A DNA stretch of 64,000 nucleotides, taken from assembly GCF_036345015.1 (NCBI RefSeq), contig NZ_CP084098.1, positions 1,687,326-1,751,325 of the forward strand, given 5' to 3'. This stretch comes from Cyanobacterium sp. Dongsha4 (GTDB lineage: Bacteria > Cyanobacteriota > Cyanobacteriia > Cyanobacteriales > Cyanobacteriaceae). Below, in pieces: positions 26,775 to 37,165 of this stretch. A program made the translations under genes and the position numbers. The notes under the pieces were generated by a model. The model had not been told where the DNA came from. It did no database searches and was given only the letters and a program-made list of their open reading frames with translations. The first letter of the stretch is position 1. Each line of letters starts with the position of its first letter.

Positions 26775-27764
26775 TTAAGGACTGGTGACAGGTTCAGCAC
26801 TTTGGATCAACTCCCCGGCTGGAGGATCTTTCATTTTACCCTCTCCAAGAGTAATTCCTAAACGTTGCTGTAAAGCCTCAATAACCTCTTCTGCTGATTT
26901 TTGACCGAAGTTTTTAATTTCGAGTAAATCATCTTGAGAATACTCCAATAAATCCGCCACAGTGTTAATTTGAGCCCGTTTCAAACAATTGTAAGCACGG
27001 ACAGATAAATTTAACTCCTCGATGGGAATTTGACTGGTGGGGTCTTCTGGCTCTACTGTTTCTTCCTGTTGTCCTGAAATTGTTGTGGCATCTGTTAAAG
27101 GAGAGAATAGATTAACTAAAATCTCTGATGCTGAAGAAAGGGCTTCCTCTGGCTTAATACTACCATTAGTCCAGATTTCTAAAATCAGACGGTCAGCAAT
27201 TTCCCCTTCATAACGGATTTCTTCCGCCACAAAGTTTACTTTTGAAACAGGCATAAACACTGAATCAATTTGTAAAAAGTCGAGGGAACTATTTTCATCT
27301 TTGCCTTTATCTACAGCACGATAACCCTTTCCTTTCTCGACCCGAAATTCCATCTCTAACTTACCACCCTTCCCCAAAGTACAAATATACTGACTTGGTT
27401 CAACTACTTCTATTTCCGAAGGGAGATCGAATTGAGCGGCAGTAATGGTACAAGGACCAGTGGCTACAACACGACCAATTTGAGGGGAATCGCTATAGCT
27501 TTTGAAAATAACCCCTTTCATATTGAGCATTATTTCCATCACATCTTCTCTTACCCCTTCGACAACAGCAAACTCATGATTAACACCGGCGATTCTAACG
27601 GCAGTTACTGCTGCACCTTCTAAATTAGATAAAAGAACTCGTCTCAAGGAATTACCCATAGTTATGCCCTGTCCTTTGTCTAAGGGTTCAAGCACGAACT
27701 TTCCGTATTGACCTTGATTTTTTTGAGTTTTACTTGCTACGCAGTCGATTTTAAACACAGCCAC
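26775..27764 (-). CDS. rpoA: RNA polymerase alpha subunit
   Basis: A 329-residue subunit. The N-terminal dimerisation domain (to about residue 230) contains GNSLRRVLLSNLEGAAVT. The C-terminal domain (about 248-315) contains LSVRAYNCLKRAQI and NFGQKSAEEVIEAL and binds UP elements and activators. Follows rpsK as in nearly all bacteria. Confidence 0.97.
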   Translation of the reverse strand: MAVFKIDCVASKTQKNQGQYGKFVLEPLDKGQGITMGNSLRRVLLSNLEGAAVTAVRIAGVNHEFAVVEGVREDVMEIMLNMKGVIFKSYSDSPQIGRVVATGPCTITAAQFDLPSEIEVVEPSQYICTLGKGGKLEMEFRVEKGKGYRAVDKGKDENSSLDFLQIDSVFMPVSKVNFVAEEIRYEGEIADRLILEIWTNGSIKPEEALSSASEILVNLFSPLTDATTISGQQEETVEPEDPTSQIPIEELNLSVRAYNCLKRAQINTVADLLEYSQDDLLEIKNFGQKSAEEVIEALQQRLGITLGEGKMKDPPAGELIQSAEPVTSP

Positions 27765-27874
27765 AGTGGTTATTTCCTCAGTTGATGAAGTCAGGTTTCA
27801 GATGTTGGTGATAATCTTGACTTTTCTCTGGCTTTAATTTTGCCTTAGCAGATTATCCGAATTTTGTTTTTTGA

Positions 27875-28267
27875 TTAGACTCTACGTCTTTTGGGAGGGC
27901 GACAGCCGTTGTGGGGAATGGGGGTAATATCACGAATTAAAGTGATTTCTAATCCTGCTCCTTGTAATGCTCTGATAGCAGTTTCTCGTCCTGCACCAGG
28001 ACCACTTACCATCACTTCCACTTGTTTCATTCCATTATCCATTGCTACTCGAGCGGCACTATCAGCAGCAGTTTGAGCCGCAAAAGGTGTTCCTTTTTTT
28101 GCTCCTTTAAAACCACTAGACCCGGCGGTTGCCCAAGAAATAACGTTACCAGTGGTGTCGGTAATAGTTACAATGGTATTATTAAAAGTGGATTTAATAT
28201 AAGCTGTACCACTAGGGATATTTTTCTTTTGTTTTTTTGGTCCTCCCCTTTTGGTGGGTTTTGCCAT
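27875..28267 (-). CDS. rpsK: Ribosomal protein uS11
   Basis: A 130-residue protein with the family core [16 protein letters not shown] and C-terminal [18 protein letters not shown]. Forms part of the mRNA exit-channel platform. Between rpsM (132 bases) and rpoA (110 bases). Confidence 0.97.
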   Translation of the reverse strand: MAKPTKRGGPKKQKKNIPSGTAYIKSTFNNTIVTITDTTGNVISWATAGSSGFKGAKKGTPFAAQTAADSAARVAMDNGMKQVEVMVSGPGAGRETAIRALQGAGLEITLIRDITPIPHNGCRPPKRRRV

Positions 28268-28399
28268 GGTATATTTACCTCTTTAACTAATTAGTTTCAA
28301 TTACTGTGGTTAATAGAATTAGTAAGTTTATTGTTATTTTTAGTTAACAAATAAGATTGCATCTGCCAAAGGCAAGATTTAAGTTTGATGGGATTTATG

Positions 28400-28780
28400 T
28401 TATTTTTTACCCGGTTTTTTCTTACCTGCGATCGCAATTCTGCGTCCTCTACGAGTTCTGGCATTAGTTTTGGTTCTCTGTCCACGCACAGGTAAACCCT
28501 GACGATGACGACGACCTCTGTAAGTACCAATATCGCCTAAACGCTTGATGTTCATTGCTTCTAAACGACGCAAATCCCCTTCAATCTGGAAGTTTTCTTC
28601 GATGTAGTTTCTTAATTTGGTAACATCTTCGTCGCTGAGATCTCTTACTCTGGTGTCAGGATTTACCCCTGTTGCCGCTAAAATTTTTTGGGAGGTGGTC
28701 AAGCCAATACCATATAAATAAGTTAGTCCGATCTCTACTCGTTTGTCACGAGGCAAATCAATACCTGATATCCTAGCCAT
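28400..28780 (-). CDS. rpsM: Ribosomal protein uS13
   Basis: A 126-residue head protein with [20 protein letters not shown] and [20 protein letters not shown] in the C-terminal part. The lysine/arginine tail (GKKKPGKK) contacts tRNA. Follows rpmJ. Confidence 0.97.
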   Translation of the reverse strand: MARISGIDLPRDKRVEIGLTYLYGIGLTTSQKILAATGVNPDTRVRDLSDEDVTKLRNYIEENFQIEGDLRRLEAMNIKRLGDIGTYRGRRHRQGLPVRGQRTKTNARTRRGRRIAIAGKKKPGKK

Positions 28781-28867
28781 GTTTTCGTTTCCTTTCTTTG
28801 TCTTGCTGTAGTTGGCAAAAAATTTGGTTGTTTTTTAAACAATAAGCTAAACTGTTGTTAACAGTTC

Positions 28868-28981
28868 TTATCCTTGACGTTGTTTATGTTTGGGGTTAGA
28901 ACAAATAACCATTACCCGTCCACGACGACGAATAACTCGGCATTTGTCACAAATCTTTTTAACTGATGCTCTTACTTTCAT
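28868..28981 (-). CDS. rpmJ: Ribosomal protein bL36 (zinc type)
   Basis: A 37-residue protein between infA and rpsM. Translation gives [19 protein letters not shown] followed by a basic stretch and [12 protein letters not shown]. Three cysteines and the histidine of the CxxC...C...H zinc ribbon are all present, so this is the zinc-binding form. Confidence 0.95.
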   Translation of the reverse strand: MKVRASVKKICDKCRVIRRRGRVMVICSNPKHKQRQG

Positions 28982-29127
28982 AATCGTAGTTTACACTGCA
29001 AGCTTTTGATTATAACAGGATTTGGGATCTCTGTCAAACATAAATAGGTGATCTAAGTCAAGATCTTTTTTGAGTAAATTTCTACTCTTTTCTTGATCTT
29101 TCGATTAGATTTACTTATTAGTGATTT

Positions 29128-29355
29128 TTATTTTTTCCCTTTAAGTCGATAAGTGATTCGACCTTTAGTCAAGTCGTAGGGAGTTAGTTCGACTTTGACG
29201 CGATCGCCTGGTAGAATTTTGATGTAGTTACGACGAATTTTACCCGCAATATGAGCTAAAACGTTGAAACCGTTATCTAAATCCACTCTAAACATGGCAT
29301 TAGGCAGTGATTCTGTCACTGTGCCTTCCATTTCAATTAGGTCTTTTTTAGACAT
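29128..29355 (-). CDS. infA: Translation initiation factor IF-1
   Basis: A 75-residue OB-fold factor ([41 protein letters not shown] split over residues 3-66). It blocks the ribosomal A site during initiation. Between adk and rpmJ, a typical position. Confidence 0.97.
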   Translation of the reverse strand: MSKKDLIEMEGTVTESLPNAMFRVDLDNGFNVLAHIAGKIRRNYIKILPGDRVKVELTPYDLTKGRITYRLKGKK

Positions 29356-29493
29356 AGTTAATTATCCTCTTGATTTTGTCTATAATTTTTGTCAATTTTA
29401 TCAAACAGTTTTTTCTGAGATTAAACCTTGTATATGATAGCGAATGACTAAGATATTAAAGTTTTAACCCCATATTTGACAGAAATTAATTTT

Positions 29494-30048
29494 TTAGGAT
29501 TTAACTATGGTTGTGATTTCTGCGGTGATTTCCTCCATAGAGCGATCGCCATCTACTGTTTTCAAGAGATTGCTCTGTTGATAATAATCAATTAGAGGAG
29601 CAGTTTGTTGACGGTAAACATCAAGACGATTATTGATAGTTTCTTCGTTATCATCTTTTCTGCCTCTGGCCAACAAGCGTTGTAAAATCACTTCATTTGG
29701 CACGTCTAAATTAACTACTGCATCACAGTTTTGGTCTAACTTCTTGAGTAAACCCGTTAAAAATTCCGCTTGAGGTACATTACGGGGAAATCCATCGAGA
29801 ATCCATCCTTTTTGAGCATCATCTTGTCCTAATCTTTCTTCAATCAAGTCAAGAATCAACTCATCAGGTACTAAATCGCCATTATCGACATAACTTTTAG
29901 CCTTAACCCCCAAAGGAGTTTGAGCTGCGATCGCACCTCTGAGAATATCTCCGGTGGAAATATGAGGAATACTATGTTTTTCAGCTATCAAAGCCCCTTG
30001 AGTACCCTTGCCAGACCCCGGAGGACCTAAAAAAATAATTTTTGTCAT
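29494..30048 (-). CDS. adk: Adenylate kinase, short-lid type
   Basis: A 184-residue nucleotide kinase (AMP + ATP to 2 ADP). The P-loop is GPPGSGKGT (8-16), and the AMP-binding region has STGDILR and DGFPRN. The lid is short and has no zinc cysteines, as in cyanobacterial Adk. Directly downstream of secY, separated by a spacer with two heptamer families. Confidence 0.96.
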   Translation of the reverse strand: MTKIIFLGPPGSGKGTQGALIAEKHSIPHISTGDILRGAIAAQTPLGVKAKSYVDNGDLVPDELILDLIEERLGQDDAQKGWILDGFPRNVPQAEFLTGLLKKLDQNCDAVVNLDVPNEVILQRLLARGRKDDNEETINNRLDVYRQQTAPLIDYYQQSNLLKTVDGDRSMEEITAEITTIVKS

Positions 30049-30064
30049 ATTCTAATAATTAGAT

Positions 30065-30115
30065 ATTAGGAATTAGGAATTGGGTTTTAAAACACTCCGA
30101 ACTCCGAACTTTTAC
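30065..30115. repeat. Two adjoining heptamer repeats (ATTAGGA and CTCCGAA) in secY-adk gap
   Basis: ATTAGGA, ATTAGGA, ATTGGGT at 30065-30085, then CTCCGAA, CTCCGAA, CTTTTAC at 30095-30115. CTCCGAA is the reverse complement of a phase of the GAGTTCG family. The second array ends one base before the secY stop codon. Confidence 0.75.
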
Positions 30116-31429
30116 CTATTGTTTAACCATACCCTCATAGCGTTGAGAGATAACATAGGTTTGTACTTGTTTTGCAGTATCGATGGCAACCCCCACTAAA
30201 ATAAGTAAAGAAGTAGCACCAAAACCCTGAAAAGTAGTAACTCCTGTCGCCCTTTCCACAAAAGTAGGTACTGTGGCCACTACTGTTAAGAAAATCGCAC
30301 CCAAGAGAGTTAAACGATTTAAAACCCCTTCTAAGTAGGCAACTGTTGCTTTTCCCGGTCGAATACCTGGGATGCTTGTTCCCATTTTCTTCAAATTTTG
30401 AGCAATATCTTCGGGATTGGAGACCAAAGACGCATAAAAATAACTGAAAAAGAGAATTAGTAAAGAGTAAACCACCACATACCAAATAGTACCGGGGCGT
30501 AAAGCTAAAGCTATCTGATTAACAGCACCACTGAAGGCGGTATTTTCTGCAAAACCAGATACAGAAGAAGGTAATACCAACACCGCCGAAGCGAAAATAA
30601 TTGGCATTACCCCACCCTGATTAAGTCTTAATGGTAAATAGCTAGTACGTTCCCGATAAAGCCTTCTGCCCACTTGACGACGAGCGGAAATAATGGGAAT
30701 ACGACGAGTTCCTTCTTGCACAAACACAATGCCCACAATCATCACTAAAAATACTAGGACTAGAATTGTCACTTGTGCGATCGCCTGACGACCACCTGTT
30801 TGAGCATAATCAATTGTATTAGCTAAAGTTTGAGGTAACACTGCCACGATATTGACAAAAATCAACAAAGAAGCACCATTACCCAGACCTCTTTCAGTAA
30901 TTACTTCAGAAATCCACATCACAAACATAGACCCTGCAGTAATAGCCAATACAGTTTCAATAACAAACCAAGGACTATCATTTAAGGCATAAGGACGCAA
31001 CAAACCAACCGTTACCCCAGTACTTTGGATAATTGCCCACCCTAAAGCAACATAACGAGTAATTTGGGCGATTTTCCTACGACCCATTTCACCCTCATTT
31101 TTCTGTAAATCTTCCAGTGCAGGTACTGCCGAAGTCATCAACTGCATGATAATAGAAGCGTTGATGTAAGGTAAAATACCCAGAGCGAAGATTCCAATCG
31201 TGCTTAAACCTCCCCCTGTAAAGATATTCAAGAACCCTAAAAAGGGAAGATTTTGAATTGCCGCCGCAAAAGCCTCTCTATCTATACCCGGAACAGGAAT
31301 ATAAATACCAAGTCTCACTAAAATAAGTAAACCTAGAGTTATCAGCAAACGACTGCGTAGCCCTGCAGCCTGAGCCATCTGCAAAAAAGTTTCTTGGGCG
31401 GTTGGAGTTTTTTCTCTACTAACAACCAT
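30116..31429 (-). CDS. secY: Preprotein translocase subunit SecY
   Basis: A 437-residue membrane channel with about ten spans, matching SecY from the N-terminus (GLRSRLLITLGLLILVRLGIYIPVPGID) in pieces, through GILPYINASIIMQL to the C-terminal RYEGMVKQ. It forms the protein-conducting pore in plasma and thylakoid membranes. Between rplO and adk. Confidence 0.96.
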   Translation of the reverse strand: MVVSREKTPTAQETFLQMAQAAGLRSRLLITLGLLILVRLGIYIPVPGIDREAFAAAIQNLPFLGFLNIFTGGGLSTIGIFALGILPYINASIIMQLMTSAVPALEDLQKNEGEMGRRKIAQITRYVALGWAIIQSTGVTVGLLRPYALNDSPWFVIETVLAITAGSMFVMWISEVITERGLGNGASLLIFVNIVAVLPQTLANTIDYAQTGGRQAIAQVTILVLVFLVMIVGIVFVQEGTRRIPIISARRQVGRRLYRERTSYLPLRLNQGGVMPIIFASAVLVLPSSVSGFAENTAFSGAVNQIALALRPGTIWYVVVYSLLILFFSYFYASLVSNPEDIAQNLKKMGTSIPGIRPGKATVAYLEGVLNRLTLLGAIFLTVVATVPTFVERATGVTTFQGFGATSLLILVGVAIDTAKQVQTYVISQRYEGMVKQ

Positions 31430-31490
31430 GACTTAATTAATTATTGATAGTGAATAATAGAAAATGAATACAGAGTTAGAAAAACTCATA

Positions 31491-31518
31491 GTCAATTGTC
31501 AATGGTCAATTATCAATT
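31491..31518. repeat. Heptamer repeat, GTCAATT family (4 units) in rplO-secY gap
   Basis: Units GTCAATT, GTCAATG, GTCAATT, ATCAATT are in strict 7-base phase between rplO and secY. Confidence 0.85.
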
Positions 31519-31541
31519 ATTCCATACTATCTTGACATTAA

Positions 31542-32015
31542 TTAGTCATTATTGCTTGACTCAGTTTGAGTCGAAGTAGAGGAGATAGAACCTCCGGCCG
31601 CTTCTATTTTCGCTTGAGCAGATTTACTCCAAGCCGCAGCTTTAATATTCAGAGCAACGTTGATTTCACCGTTACCTAAGATTTTTAAAGGACCATCATT
31701 AGCTGTAACAATACCTTGATCCATTAAAGACTCTAAAGTCACTTCAGTATTAGGAGCTAAATTAGCCAATTTCTCCACATTGATAATGGTGAAATTCTTA
31801 GGATTGATGATCTTGAAGTGTTTTAATTTAGGTACACGACGATAAAGAGGCATTTGACCCCCTTCAAACCCCGGCTTAGTACCTGTACCAGAACGAGATT
31901 TTTGACCTCTCATCCCAAAACCGCCGCTAGCACCTTGTCCAGCAGAAATACCTCTACCGATACGGCGACGACGTTTTTTAGATTTGGGATTGGGCGCTAT
32001 TTGATGAAGTTTCAT
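31542..32015 (-). CDS. rplO: Ribosomal protein uL15
   Basis: A 157-residue protein with the family start [21 protein letters not shown] and glycine-rich [20 protein letters not shown]. The serine/threonine-rich tail ([13 protein letters not shown]) is longer than usual. In most bacteria rpmD (uL30) lies between rpsE and rplO; it is absent here, as expected of cyanobacteria. Confidence 0.97.
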   Translation of the reverse strand: MKLHQIAPNPKSKKRRRRIGRGISAGQGASGGFGMRGQKSRSGTGTKPGFEGGQMPLYRRVPKLKHFKIINPKNFTIINVEKLANLAPNTEVTLESLMDQGIVTANDGPLKILGNGEINVALNIKAAAWSKSAQAKIEAAGGSISSTSTQTESSNND

Positions 32016-32043
32016 AATAATCGCAAAGTATGATTAAGACTGT

Positions 32044-32583
32044 TTAGGAGAAAATTTGTTCTAAAGGAATATCTCTTTCTTTGGCAACAGAGGAGAAACT
32101 ACGAATTTGTTGAAGGGCATTGATTGCCGCTCTTGCGTTGTTTAAAGGATTATTAGATCCCTGTTGTTTTGCCAAGATATTTTTAATACCTGCTAACTCT
32201 AACACAGTACGCACTGCTCCCCCCGCAATTACCCCAGTACCGGGAGCGGCAGGACGCATAAATACTTGAGATCCTCCAGCCATGCCAGTACTAACGTGAG
32301 TAATGGAGTTAGATTTATTAATGTTAACGTTAACAATATGTTTTTTACCGTCAGAAACAGCTTTACGCACAGCGTTGATAACATCTCCTGCTTTACCAAC
32401 ACCTACGCCCACTTGTCCTTTTTCGTTACCGACAACAACGATCGCACGGAAGCTAAGTTTTTTACCCCCTTTCACAACCTTACTAACTCGGCGAATTTGT
32501 ACTACTCTTTCTTGCCAAGAGTTGTCTTTTTTTTCCTTATTACGTTTTCTTTGTTTGCCTTTGCGTTCTTGTTCTTTTGCCAT
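32044..32583 (-). CDS. rpsE: Ribosomal protein uS5
   Basis: A 179-residue protein with [20 protein letters not shown] and [16 protein letters not shown]. The N-terminal 15 residues are highly charged ([17 protein letters not shown]). It helps decoding fidelity. 11 bases after rplR. Confidence 0.97.
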   Translation of the reverse strand: MAKEQERKGKQRKRNKEKKDNSWQERVVQIRRVSKVVKGGKKLSFRAIVVVGNEKGQVGVGVGKAGDVINAVRKAVSDGKKHIVNVNINKSNSITHVSTGMAGGSQVFMRPAAPGTGVIAGGAVRTVLELAGIKNILAKQQGSNNPLNNARAAINALQQIRSFSSVAKERDIPLEQIFS

Positions 32584-32594
32584 AATAAATACCT

Positions 32595-32963
32595 TTAGAA
32601 GTTAAGACCTGATTCACGAGCGGCATCAGCAAGGGCTTTTACTCGTCCGTGATAAAGATTACCACCGCGATCAAATACCACTTTATCAATGCCTTTAGAT
32701 AATGCTCTTTGAGCGATTAATTTACCAACTTCTGCTGACGCATCACAGTTAGAAGTGGAAGCCTCACTTAATTTTTCTCTTAACTCTTTGTCAAGGGTAG
32801 AAGCCGCAACTAAGGTATGTTGAGCAACATCGTCAATAATTTGAGCGTAGATGTGAAAGTTAGAGCGGAAAACCGCTAACCGAGGACGCTCAGGAGTACC
32901 TTGAACTTTTTTACGGATGCGTAAATGACGACGCTTAACGAGATTTTTACGATTAATGGTCAT
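32595..32963 (-). CDS. rplR: Ribosomal protein uL18
   Basis: A 122-residue 5S-rRNA-binding protein ([21 protein letters not shown] and [21 protein letters not shown]). Only two bases separate it from rplF. Confidence 0.97.
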   Translation of the reverse strand: MTINRKNLVKRRHLRIRKKVQGTPERPRLAVFRSNFHIYAQIIDDVAQHTLVAASTLDKELREKLSEASTSNCDASAEVGKLIAQRALSKGIDKVVFDRGGNLYHGRVKALADAARESGLNF

Positions 32964-32965
32964 GG

Positions 32966-33505
32966 TTATTTCTTACCTGCTTTACCTACTTTACGTCTTA
33001 CATATTCACCAGCGTAGCGAATACCTTTACCTTTATATACTTCAGGGGGACGAACGGCACGAATTTTAGCGGCAACATTTCCCACTAATTCTTTATCAAT
33101 ACCAGAAACAACAACTTCAGTATTGTTATTAACGGCAACGGAGATACCTTGAGGCATTTCCATTTCTACTGGCTTAGAATAACCCACGTTAAGAGTAAGT
33201 TTTGACCCTTGAGCTTGAGCCCGATAACCAACCCCTTGAATTTCTAGTTTTTTCTCGAATCCTTGGCTAACGCCTTGGATCATGTTATCTACCAAAGTGC
33301 GACACAATCCATGTCTTTCTCTGGCTTTACGGGAATCGTTATCCCGAACTACTTTGATTTCTTGTCCCTCTTGAGTGAGAGTTACCAAAGCTGGTAAGGT
33401 TCTTGATAAATCACCTTTAGGTCCTTTGACTTGAACTAATTGCCCGTCAATAGTCACCTCTACTTTGGTTGGTATCGTGATAGGACGTTTTCCAATACGA
33501 GACAT
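32966..33505 (-). CDS. rplF: Ribosomal protein uL6
   Basis: A 179-residue protein of two related domains ([13 protein letters not shown]-terminal [21 protein letters not shown], slightly shortened here). It supports the factor-binding site. Between rpsH and rplR. Confidence 0.97.
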   Translation of the reverse strand: MSRIGKRPITIPTKVEVTIDGQLVQVKGPKGDLSRTLPALVTLTQEGQEIKVVRDNDSRKARERHGLCRTLVDNMIQGVSQGFEKKLEIQGVGYRAQAQGSKLTLNVGYSKPVEMEMPQGISVAVNNNTEVVVSGIDKELVGNVAAKIRAVRPPEVYKGKGIRYAGEYVRRKVGKAGKK

Positions 33506-33550
33506 GATTTGTTAATTGATAATTGATAATGGACAGTTAATATTCGACTC

Positions 33551-33952
33551 TTACCAAACGTAGCAAAGGATTTCACCGCCAATGCCTTGTTTTCTTGCCT
33601 CTCGATCGGTCATGATACCGCTAGAGGTGGAAATAATGGCTACGCCAATACCGCCTAAGACTCTGGGTAAGTCTTTTTTCTTGCTGTAAACCCTTAAACC
33701 AGGGGTGCTTACTCGGCGAATGTTATGGATTACGGGTTGACGATTTCTTCCTTTGTATTTCAAGGAAACAACGATATTCTTCTTGACTCCTTCACCTACT
33801 TCTTCATAACCACCGATGAATCCTTCTTCTTGGAGTACATCGGCGATATTACGGGTCATTCTCGTACTAGGAATAGCAACGGTGGAATGACGTACCGCAC
33901 AGGCGTTACGAATACGAGTCAGCATATCTGAAATAGTGTCGTGTGCTGGCAT
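33551..33952 (-). CDS. rpsH: Ribosomal protein uS8
   Basis: A 133-residue protein ([19 protein letters not shown]-terminal [13 protein letters not shown]). It binds 16S helix 21. rpsN (uS14), which lies between rplE and rpsH in many bacteria, is absent, as usual in cyanobacteria. Confidence 0.97.
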   Translation of the reverse strand: MPAHDTISDMLTRIRNACAVRHSTVAIPSTRMTRNIADVLQEEGFIGGYEEVGEGVKKNIVVSLKYKGRNRQPVIHNIRRVSTPGLRVYSKKKDLPRVLGGIGVAIISTSSGIMTDREARKQGIGGEILCYVW

Positions 33953-33980
33953 TCTTTTTTTCTTCCTCTGTTACCTCTGT

Positions 33981-34523
33981 TTATTTATCACGAAAGGGCA
34001 TACCCATTTCTTTGAGTAATGCGCGTCCTTCCTCATCGGTGTTAGCGGTGGTAATGATAGAAATATCAAAACCACGAATTTGATCAATGGAATCATACTC
34101 AATCTCAGGAAAGATGAGTTGTTCCTTAACACCTAAGCTATAGTTGCCTCTACCGTCAAAACTTTTAGGACTAATGCCTCGAAAGTCACGGATTCGGGGG
34201 AGAGAAAGGTTGATTAAACGCTCTAAGAAAGCATACATTTTATCGCTTCTAAGTGTCACCATTGCCCCTACAGGCATTCCTTGACGAATTTTAAAACCAG
34301 CGATCGCTTTTTTAGCACGGGTAACAACGGGTTTTTGTCCGGTAATCACAGCTAGTTCACTCAGAGACGACTCCAGTGCTTTAGCATTCTGTGATGCTTC
34401 CCCTAAACCTCGGTTAATAACAACTTTAGTTACTTTAGGTACTTGGTGAATGTTGGTGTACCCAAACTGCTCTTTTAATTTTGGAACAATTGTCTCTTGA
34501 TAGTAAGTTTTTAATTTGGACAT
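33981..34523 (-). CDS. rplE: Ribosomal protein uL5
   Basis: 180 residues when started at MSKLKTYYQ (ATG 34523). An upstream in-frame start at 34574 would add 17 unsupported residues. Core blocks are [33 protein letters not shown] and RDFRGI. It binds 5S rRNA and the P-site tRNA elbow. Confidence 0.96.
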   Translation of the reverse strand: MSKLKTYYQETIVPKLKEQFGYTNIHQVPKVTKVVINRGLGEASQNAKALESSLSELAVITGQKPVVTRAKKAIAGFKIRQGMPVGAMVTLRSDKMYAFLERLINLSLPRIRDFRGISPKSFDGRGNYSLGVKEQLIFPEIEYDSIDQIRGFDISIITTANTDEEGRALLKEMGMPFRDK

Positions 34524-34588
34524 TACGGTATTAATTGATATTGATAGATAAACCGTTAAAGAACTTGTTGACAAAAACTAACTGATAA

Positions 34589-34945
34589 TTAATCAATTAT
34601 TTCGCCTGTTTTTTTCAGTTTTCTTACTTTTTTGCCTTCCTCTGTGATCACATAATTAATGCGACTAGCTACTTTTTCTTTTTCAGAATAAAGCATCACT
34701 TTAGAACTATGAATAGGAGCTTCATAGGTAACAATTTGCCCAGATTCTCCTTCTTGACGAGGTTTTTGGTGTTTAGTTCTAATATTTACTCCCTTAACAA
34801 TAACAGTGCTGTCACTAGGGATGGCTTGAAGAATTTCACCAACTTTACCCTTGTCTTTGCCAGAGATTACTTGCACGGTGTCACCCTTTTTGACGTGCAT
34901 TTTATAACGGGCGGGTTTTTGTTTGCTTGTTTTTAATGATCTCAT
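34589..34945 (-). CDS. rplX: Ribosomal protein uL24
   Basis: A 118-residue assembly-initiator protein with a KOW motif ([20 protein letters not shown]). The first 15 residues ([15 protein letters not shown]) form a basic extension common in cyanobacterial uL24. Three bases after rplN. Confidence 0.96.
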   Translation of the reverse strand: MRSLKTSKQKPARYKMHVKKGDTVQVISGKDKGKVGEILQAIPSDSTVIVKGVNIRTKHQKPRQEGESGQIVTYEAPIHSSKVMLYSEKEKVASRINYVITEEGKKVRKLKKTGEIID

Positions 34946-34948
34946 GGA

Positions 34949-35317
34949 TTAAATTACCTCCGGTGCCAGAGAAATAATTTTGGTGAAGTTTTTGTCACGT
35001 AACTCACGAGCTACAGGACCGAACACACGAGTTCCTCTGGGGTTGTTGTCTTTATTAATAATCACGGCGGCATTGTCGTCAAAACGAATGCTCATACCGC
35101 TCTCACGGCGCAAAGAATGTTTAGTTCTTACAATAACCGCACGGACAATATCGGATTTTTTTACAGCCATGTTAGGGATGGCGTCTTTTACTACGGCGAT
35201 AATAACATCTCCAATGCCTCCGTAGGTACAGTTACCAGTGGATAAAACCCTTAAGCACATAATCTTACGAGCACCACTGTTATCAGCTACATTGAGATAA
35301 CTTTGTTGTTGAATCAT
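34949..35317 (-). CDS. rplN: Ribosomal protein uL14
   Basis: A 122-residue protein ([41 protein letters not shown]). It forms an intersubunit bridge and is the binding site of ribosome silencing factors. 87 bases after rpsQ. Confidence 0.97.
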   Translation of the reverse strand: MIQQQSYLNVADNSGARKIMCLRVLSTGNCTYGGIGDVIIAVVKDAIPNMAVKKSDIVRAVIVRTKHSLRRESGMSIRFDDNAAVIINKDNNPRGTRVFGPVARELRDKNFTKIISLAPEVI

Positions 35318-35404
35318 GGTCGTTTACTAATGGTTTAAATGAGAGGGTGAAAATGATTATTTGTCCTATTTTTCAACCTAGGAAGGCTGAACTGGTTTCA
35401 ACCC

Positions 35405-35653
35405 CTATAGAGCTTTACGACTAATTATTTCAGCGATTTCCCAACGTTTGGTTTTGCTGAGGGGACGAGTTTCTCTGATTCTCACGCGATCGCCTTCTAA
35501 ACATTGGTTCTGTTCGTCGTGAGCTTTGTATTTTTTCGTTTTAACGACAATTTTGCGGTATTTGGGGTGAGGGGAACGATTTTCAACGGCAACTACTGCG
35601 GTTTTATCCATTTTGTTGCTGACAACTACCCCCACTCTTTCTTTTACTGCCAT
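35405..35653 (-). CDS. rpsQ: Ribosomal protein uS17
   Basis: An 82-residue OB-fold protein ([37 protein letters not shown]). 12 bases after rpmC. Confidence 0.97.
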   Translation of the reverse strand: MAVKERVGVVVSNKMDKTAVVAVENRSPHPKYRKIVVKTKKYKAHDEQNQCLEGDRVRIRETRPLSKTKRWEIAEIISRKAL

Positions 35654-35665
35654 TAATTTTTACTC

Positions 35666-35899
35666 CTATGCTTGAGTATTGCTAGTGGTTTTTCTGACAA
35701 TTCCTTTTTGACGTTCAGTCTGGATGGTGAGCAATTGAGCAACCCAGCGTCTGGTGTGCTTGAACTCATGGGGTTTTTCTAAACGTCCAGTGGTTTGAGC
35801 AAGTCTTAATTGAAAGAGTTTTTGTTTCCCAGAGGTAATTTCTGCGGTCAATTCCTCATCGCTTAAGTTTCTTGCTTCGGCAATGCTTTTATAAGCCAT
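35666..35899 (-). CDS. rpmC: Ribosomal protein uL29
   Basis: A 77-residue helical protein near the polypeptide exit (LSDEELTAEITSGKQKLFQLRLAQ). Three bases after rplP. Confidence 0.96.
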   Translation of the reverse strand: MAYKSIAEARNLSDEELTAEITSGKQKLFQLRLAQTTGRLEKPHEFKHTRRWVAQLLTIQTERQKGIVRKTTSNTQA

Positions 35900-35902
35900 A
35901 AT

Positions 35903-36319
35903 TTAGTATTCCTCCGCTCTGGTAATAAATTTGGTCTTAATGGGTAACTTTTGAGCCGCTAAACGCATAGCTTCTCTTGCGGTTGCTTCGGGAATACCAG
36001 CAATCTCAAACATGATGCGACCGGGTTTGACTACGGCTACCCAAAATTCAGGATTACCTTTACCAGAACCCATACGGGTTTCAGCAGGACGCATAGTAAC
36101 GGGTTTATCAGGAAAGACACGAATCCAAAGTTTACCGCCTCTGCGAACATAACGGGTAATAGCCCGTCTTGCGGCTTCAATTTGGCGGGATGTAATCCAA
36201 CAAGGTTCGATCGCCTGAAGTGCAAAATCACCGAAATTAATGGAATTACCACGATAGGCATTCCCTTTCATTCTGCCCCGATGTTGTTTGCGGAATTTAG
36301 TTCTTCTTGGACTTAACAT
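35903..36319 (-). CDS. rplP: Ribosomal protein uL16
   Basis: A 138-residue protein ([43 protein letters not shown] split over residues 73-94) that orders the A-site tRNA elbow region. Separated from rpsC by about 94 bases filled with two heptamer arrays. Confidence 0.97.
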   Translation of the reverse strand: MLSPRRTKFRKQHRGRMKGNAYRGNSINFGDFALQAIEPCWITSRQIEAARRAITRYVRRGGKLWIRVFPDKPVTMRPAETRMGSGKGNPEFWVAVVKPGRIMFEIAGIPEATAREAMRLAAQKLPIKTKFITRAEEY

Positions 36320-36326
36320 GATTTCT

Positions 36327-36384
36327 AGTTAATAGTTGATAGTTAATAGTTGATAGTCAATAGTTGGATAGTTGAGAGTTAATA
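36327..36384. repeat. Heptamer repeat, AGTTGAT family, in rpsC-rplP gap
   Basis: Units AGTTAAT, AGTTGAT, AGTTAAT, AGTTGAT, AGTCAAT in strict phase (36327-36361), then looser copies with one 8-base step. Confidence 0.85.
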
Positions 36385-36388
36385 ACTT

Positions 36389-36420
36389 TTCACTGTTCAC
36401 TATTCACCATTCACTATTCA
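36389..36420. repeat. Heptamer repeat, TTCACTA family, running into rpsC
   Basis: Units TTCACTG, TTCACTA, TTCACCA, TTCACTA plus TTCA. The fourth unit contains the rpsC stop codon (36414-36416, TAG on the minus strand), so the array enters the coding region. Confidence 0.9.
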
Positions 36421-37136
36421 GAGCGATCCTCAAATTTTTGACGACGGGGTTTTTTCCGTGAGGGTTTGTTACGATTGGCAGTGAGATTCAAGTTTTCTTC
36501 ACCGGGGATGATTTCACCTTTGAAAATCCAAACTTTAATCCCTAAAATACCGTAGATAGTACTAGCGGTTTTGTAACAGTAATCAATGTTAGCTCTTAGG
36601 GTATGAAGAGGAACACGCCCCTCTCTAATCCACTCAGTACGAGCAATTTCAGCACCGTTGAGACGACCACTGACCTGAATTTTGATCCCTAACACTTCTG
36701 CTTTTTGTGCTCTTTGAATGGCTTGTCTGACCACACGACGGAAAGAGACACGTCTTTCCAATTGTGAAGTTAAAAACTCTGCCATTAAAGCGGCACTAGC
36801 ATCAACGTTAGTTACCTCAATTACATTAACTCTGAACTGACGCTGATTCTTGAGGAGAGCTTGTAAATCGGTACGGATTTTTTCAATACCCTGACCACCT
36901 TTTCCTACAACAACTCCAGGACGGGCAGTATGAATAGAAAGGTCAATTTGGTCTGCTTTACGCTCAATTTTGACATCAGCAATACTAGCGTTTGCTAAGT
37001 TTTTGTCAATGTACTGACGAATTTTGTGATCTTCTTGAAGAAGTTTTGGGTAATTTCTTTTATCGGCATACCAGCAAGAAGAATGTTCTTTGGTAATACC
37101 GAGTCGAAAACCAATTGGATGTACTTTTTGTCCCAT
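36414..37136 (-). CDS. rpsC: Ribosomal protein uS3
   Basis: 240 residues from [13 protein letters not shown] (ATG 37136); an in-frame upstream start exists but is not supported by the family. The KH domain includes [14 protein letters not shown] (GxxG). The C-terminus ([12 protein letters not shown]) ends inside a heptamer array, so its last residues may be shaped by the repeat. It forms part of the mRNA entry helicase. Confidence 0.97.
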   Translation of the reverse strand: MGQKVHPIGFRLGITKEHSSCWYADKRNYPKLLQEDHKIRQYIDKNLANASIADVKIERKADQIDLSIHTARPGVVVGKGGQGIEKIRTDLQALLKNQRQFRVNVIEVTNVDASAALMAEFLTSQLERRVSFRRVVRQAIQRAQKAEVLGIKIQVSGRLNGAEIARTEWIREGRVPLHTLRANIDYCYKTASTIYGILGIKVWIFKGEIIPGEENLNLTANRNKPSRKKPRRQKFEDRSE

Positions 37137-37165
37137 GTTATCTTTATTCAATAAGTGCAGGTTGA

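Noticed and set aside
30135-30485. 116-residue minus-strand open frame inside secY
   Set aside because: It overlaps the conserved SecY C-terminal half in another frame and has no family match.
32266-32598. Plus-strand open frame antisense to rpsE
   Set aside because: Low-complexity product without family resemblance, fully inside a conserved ribosomal gene; it is a shadow frame.
36327-36420. CRISPR array
   Set aside because: Units are 7 bases with no spacers and no cas genes are in the window.
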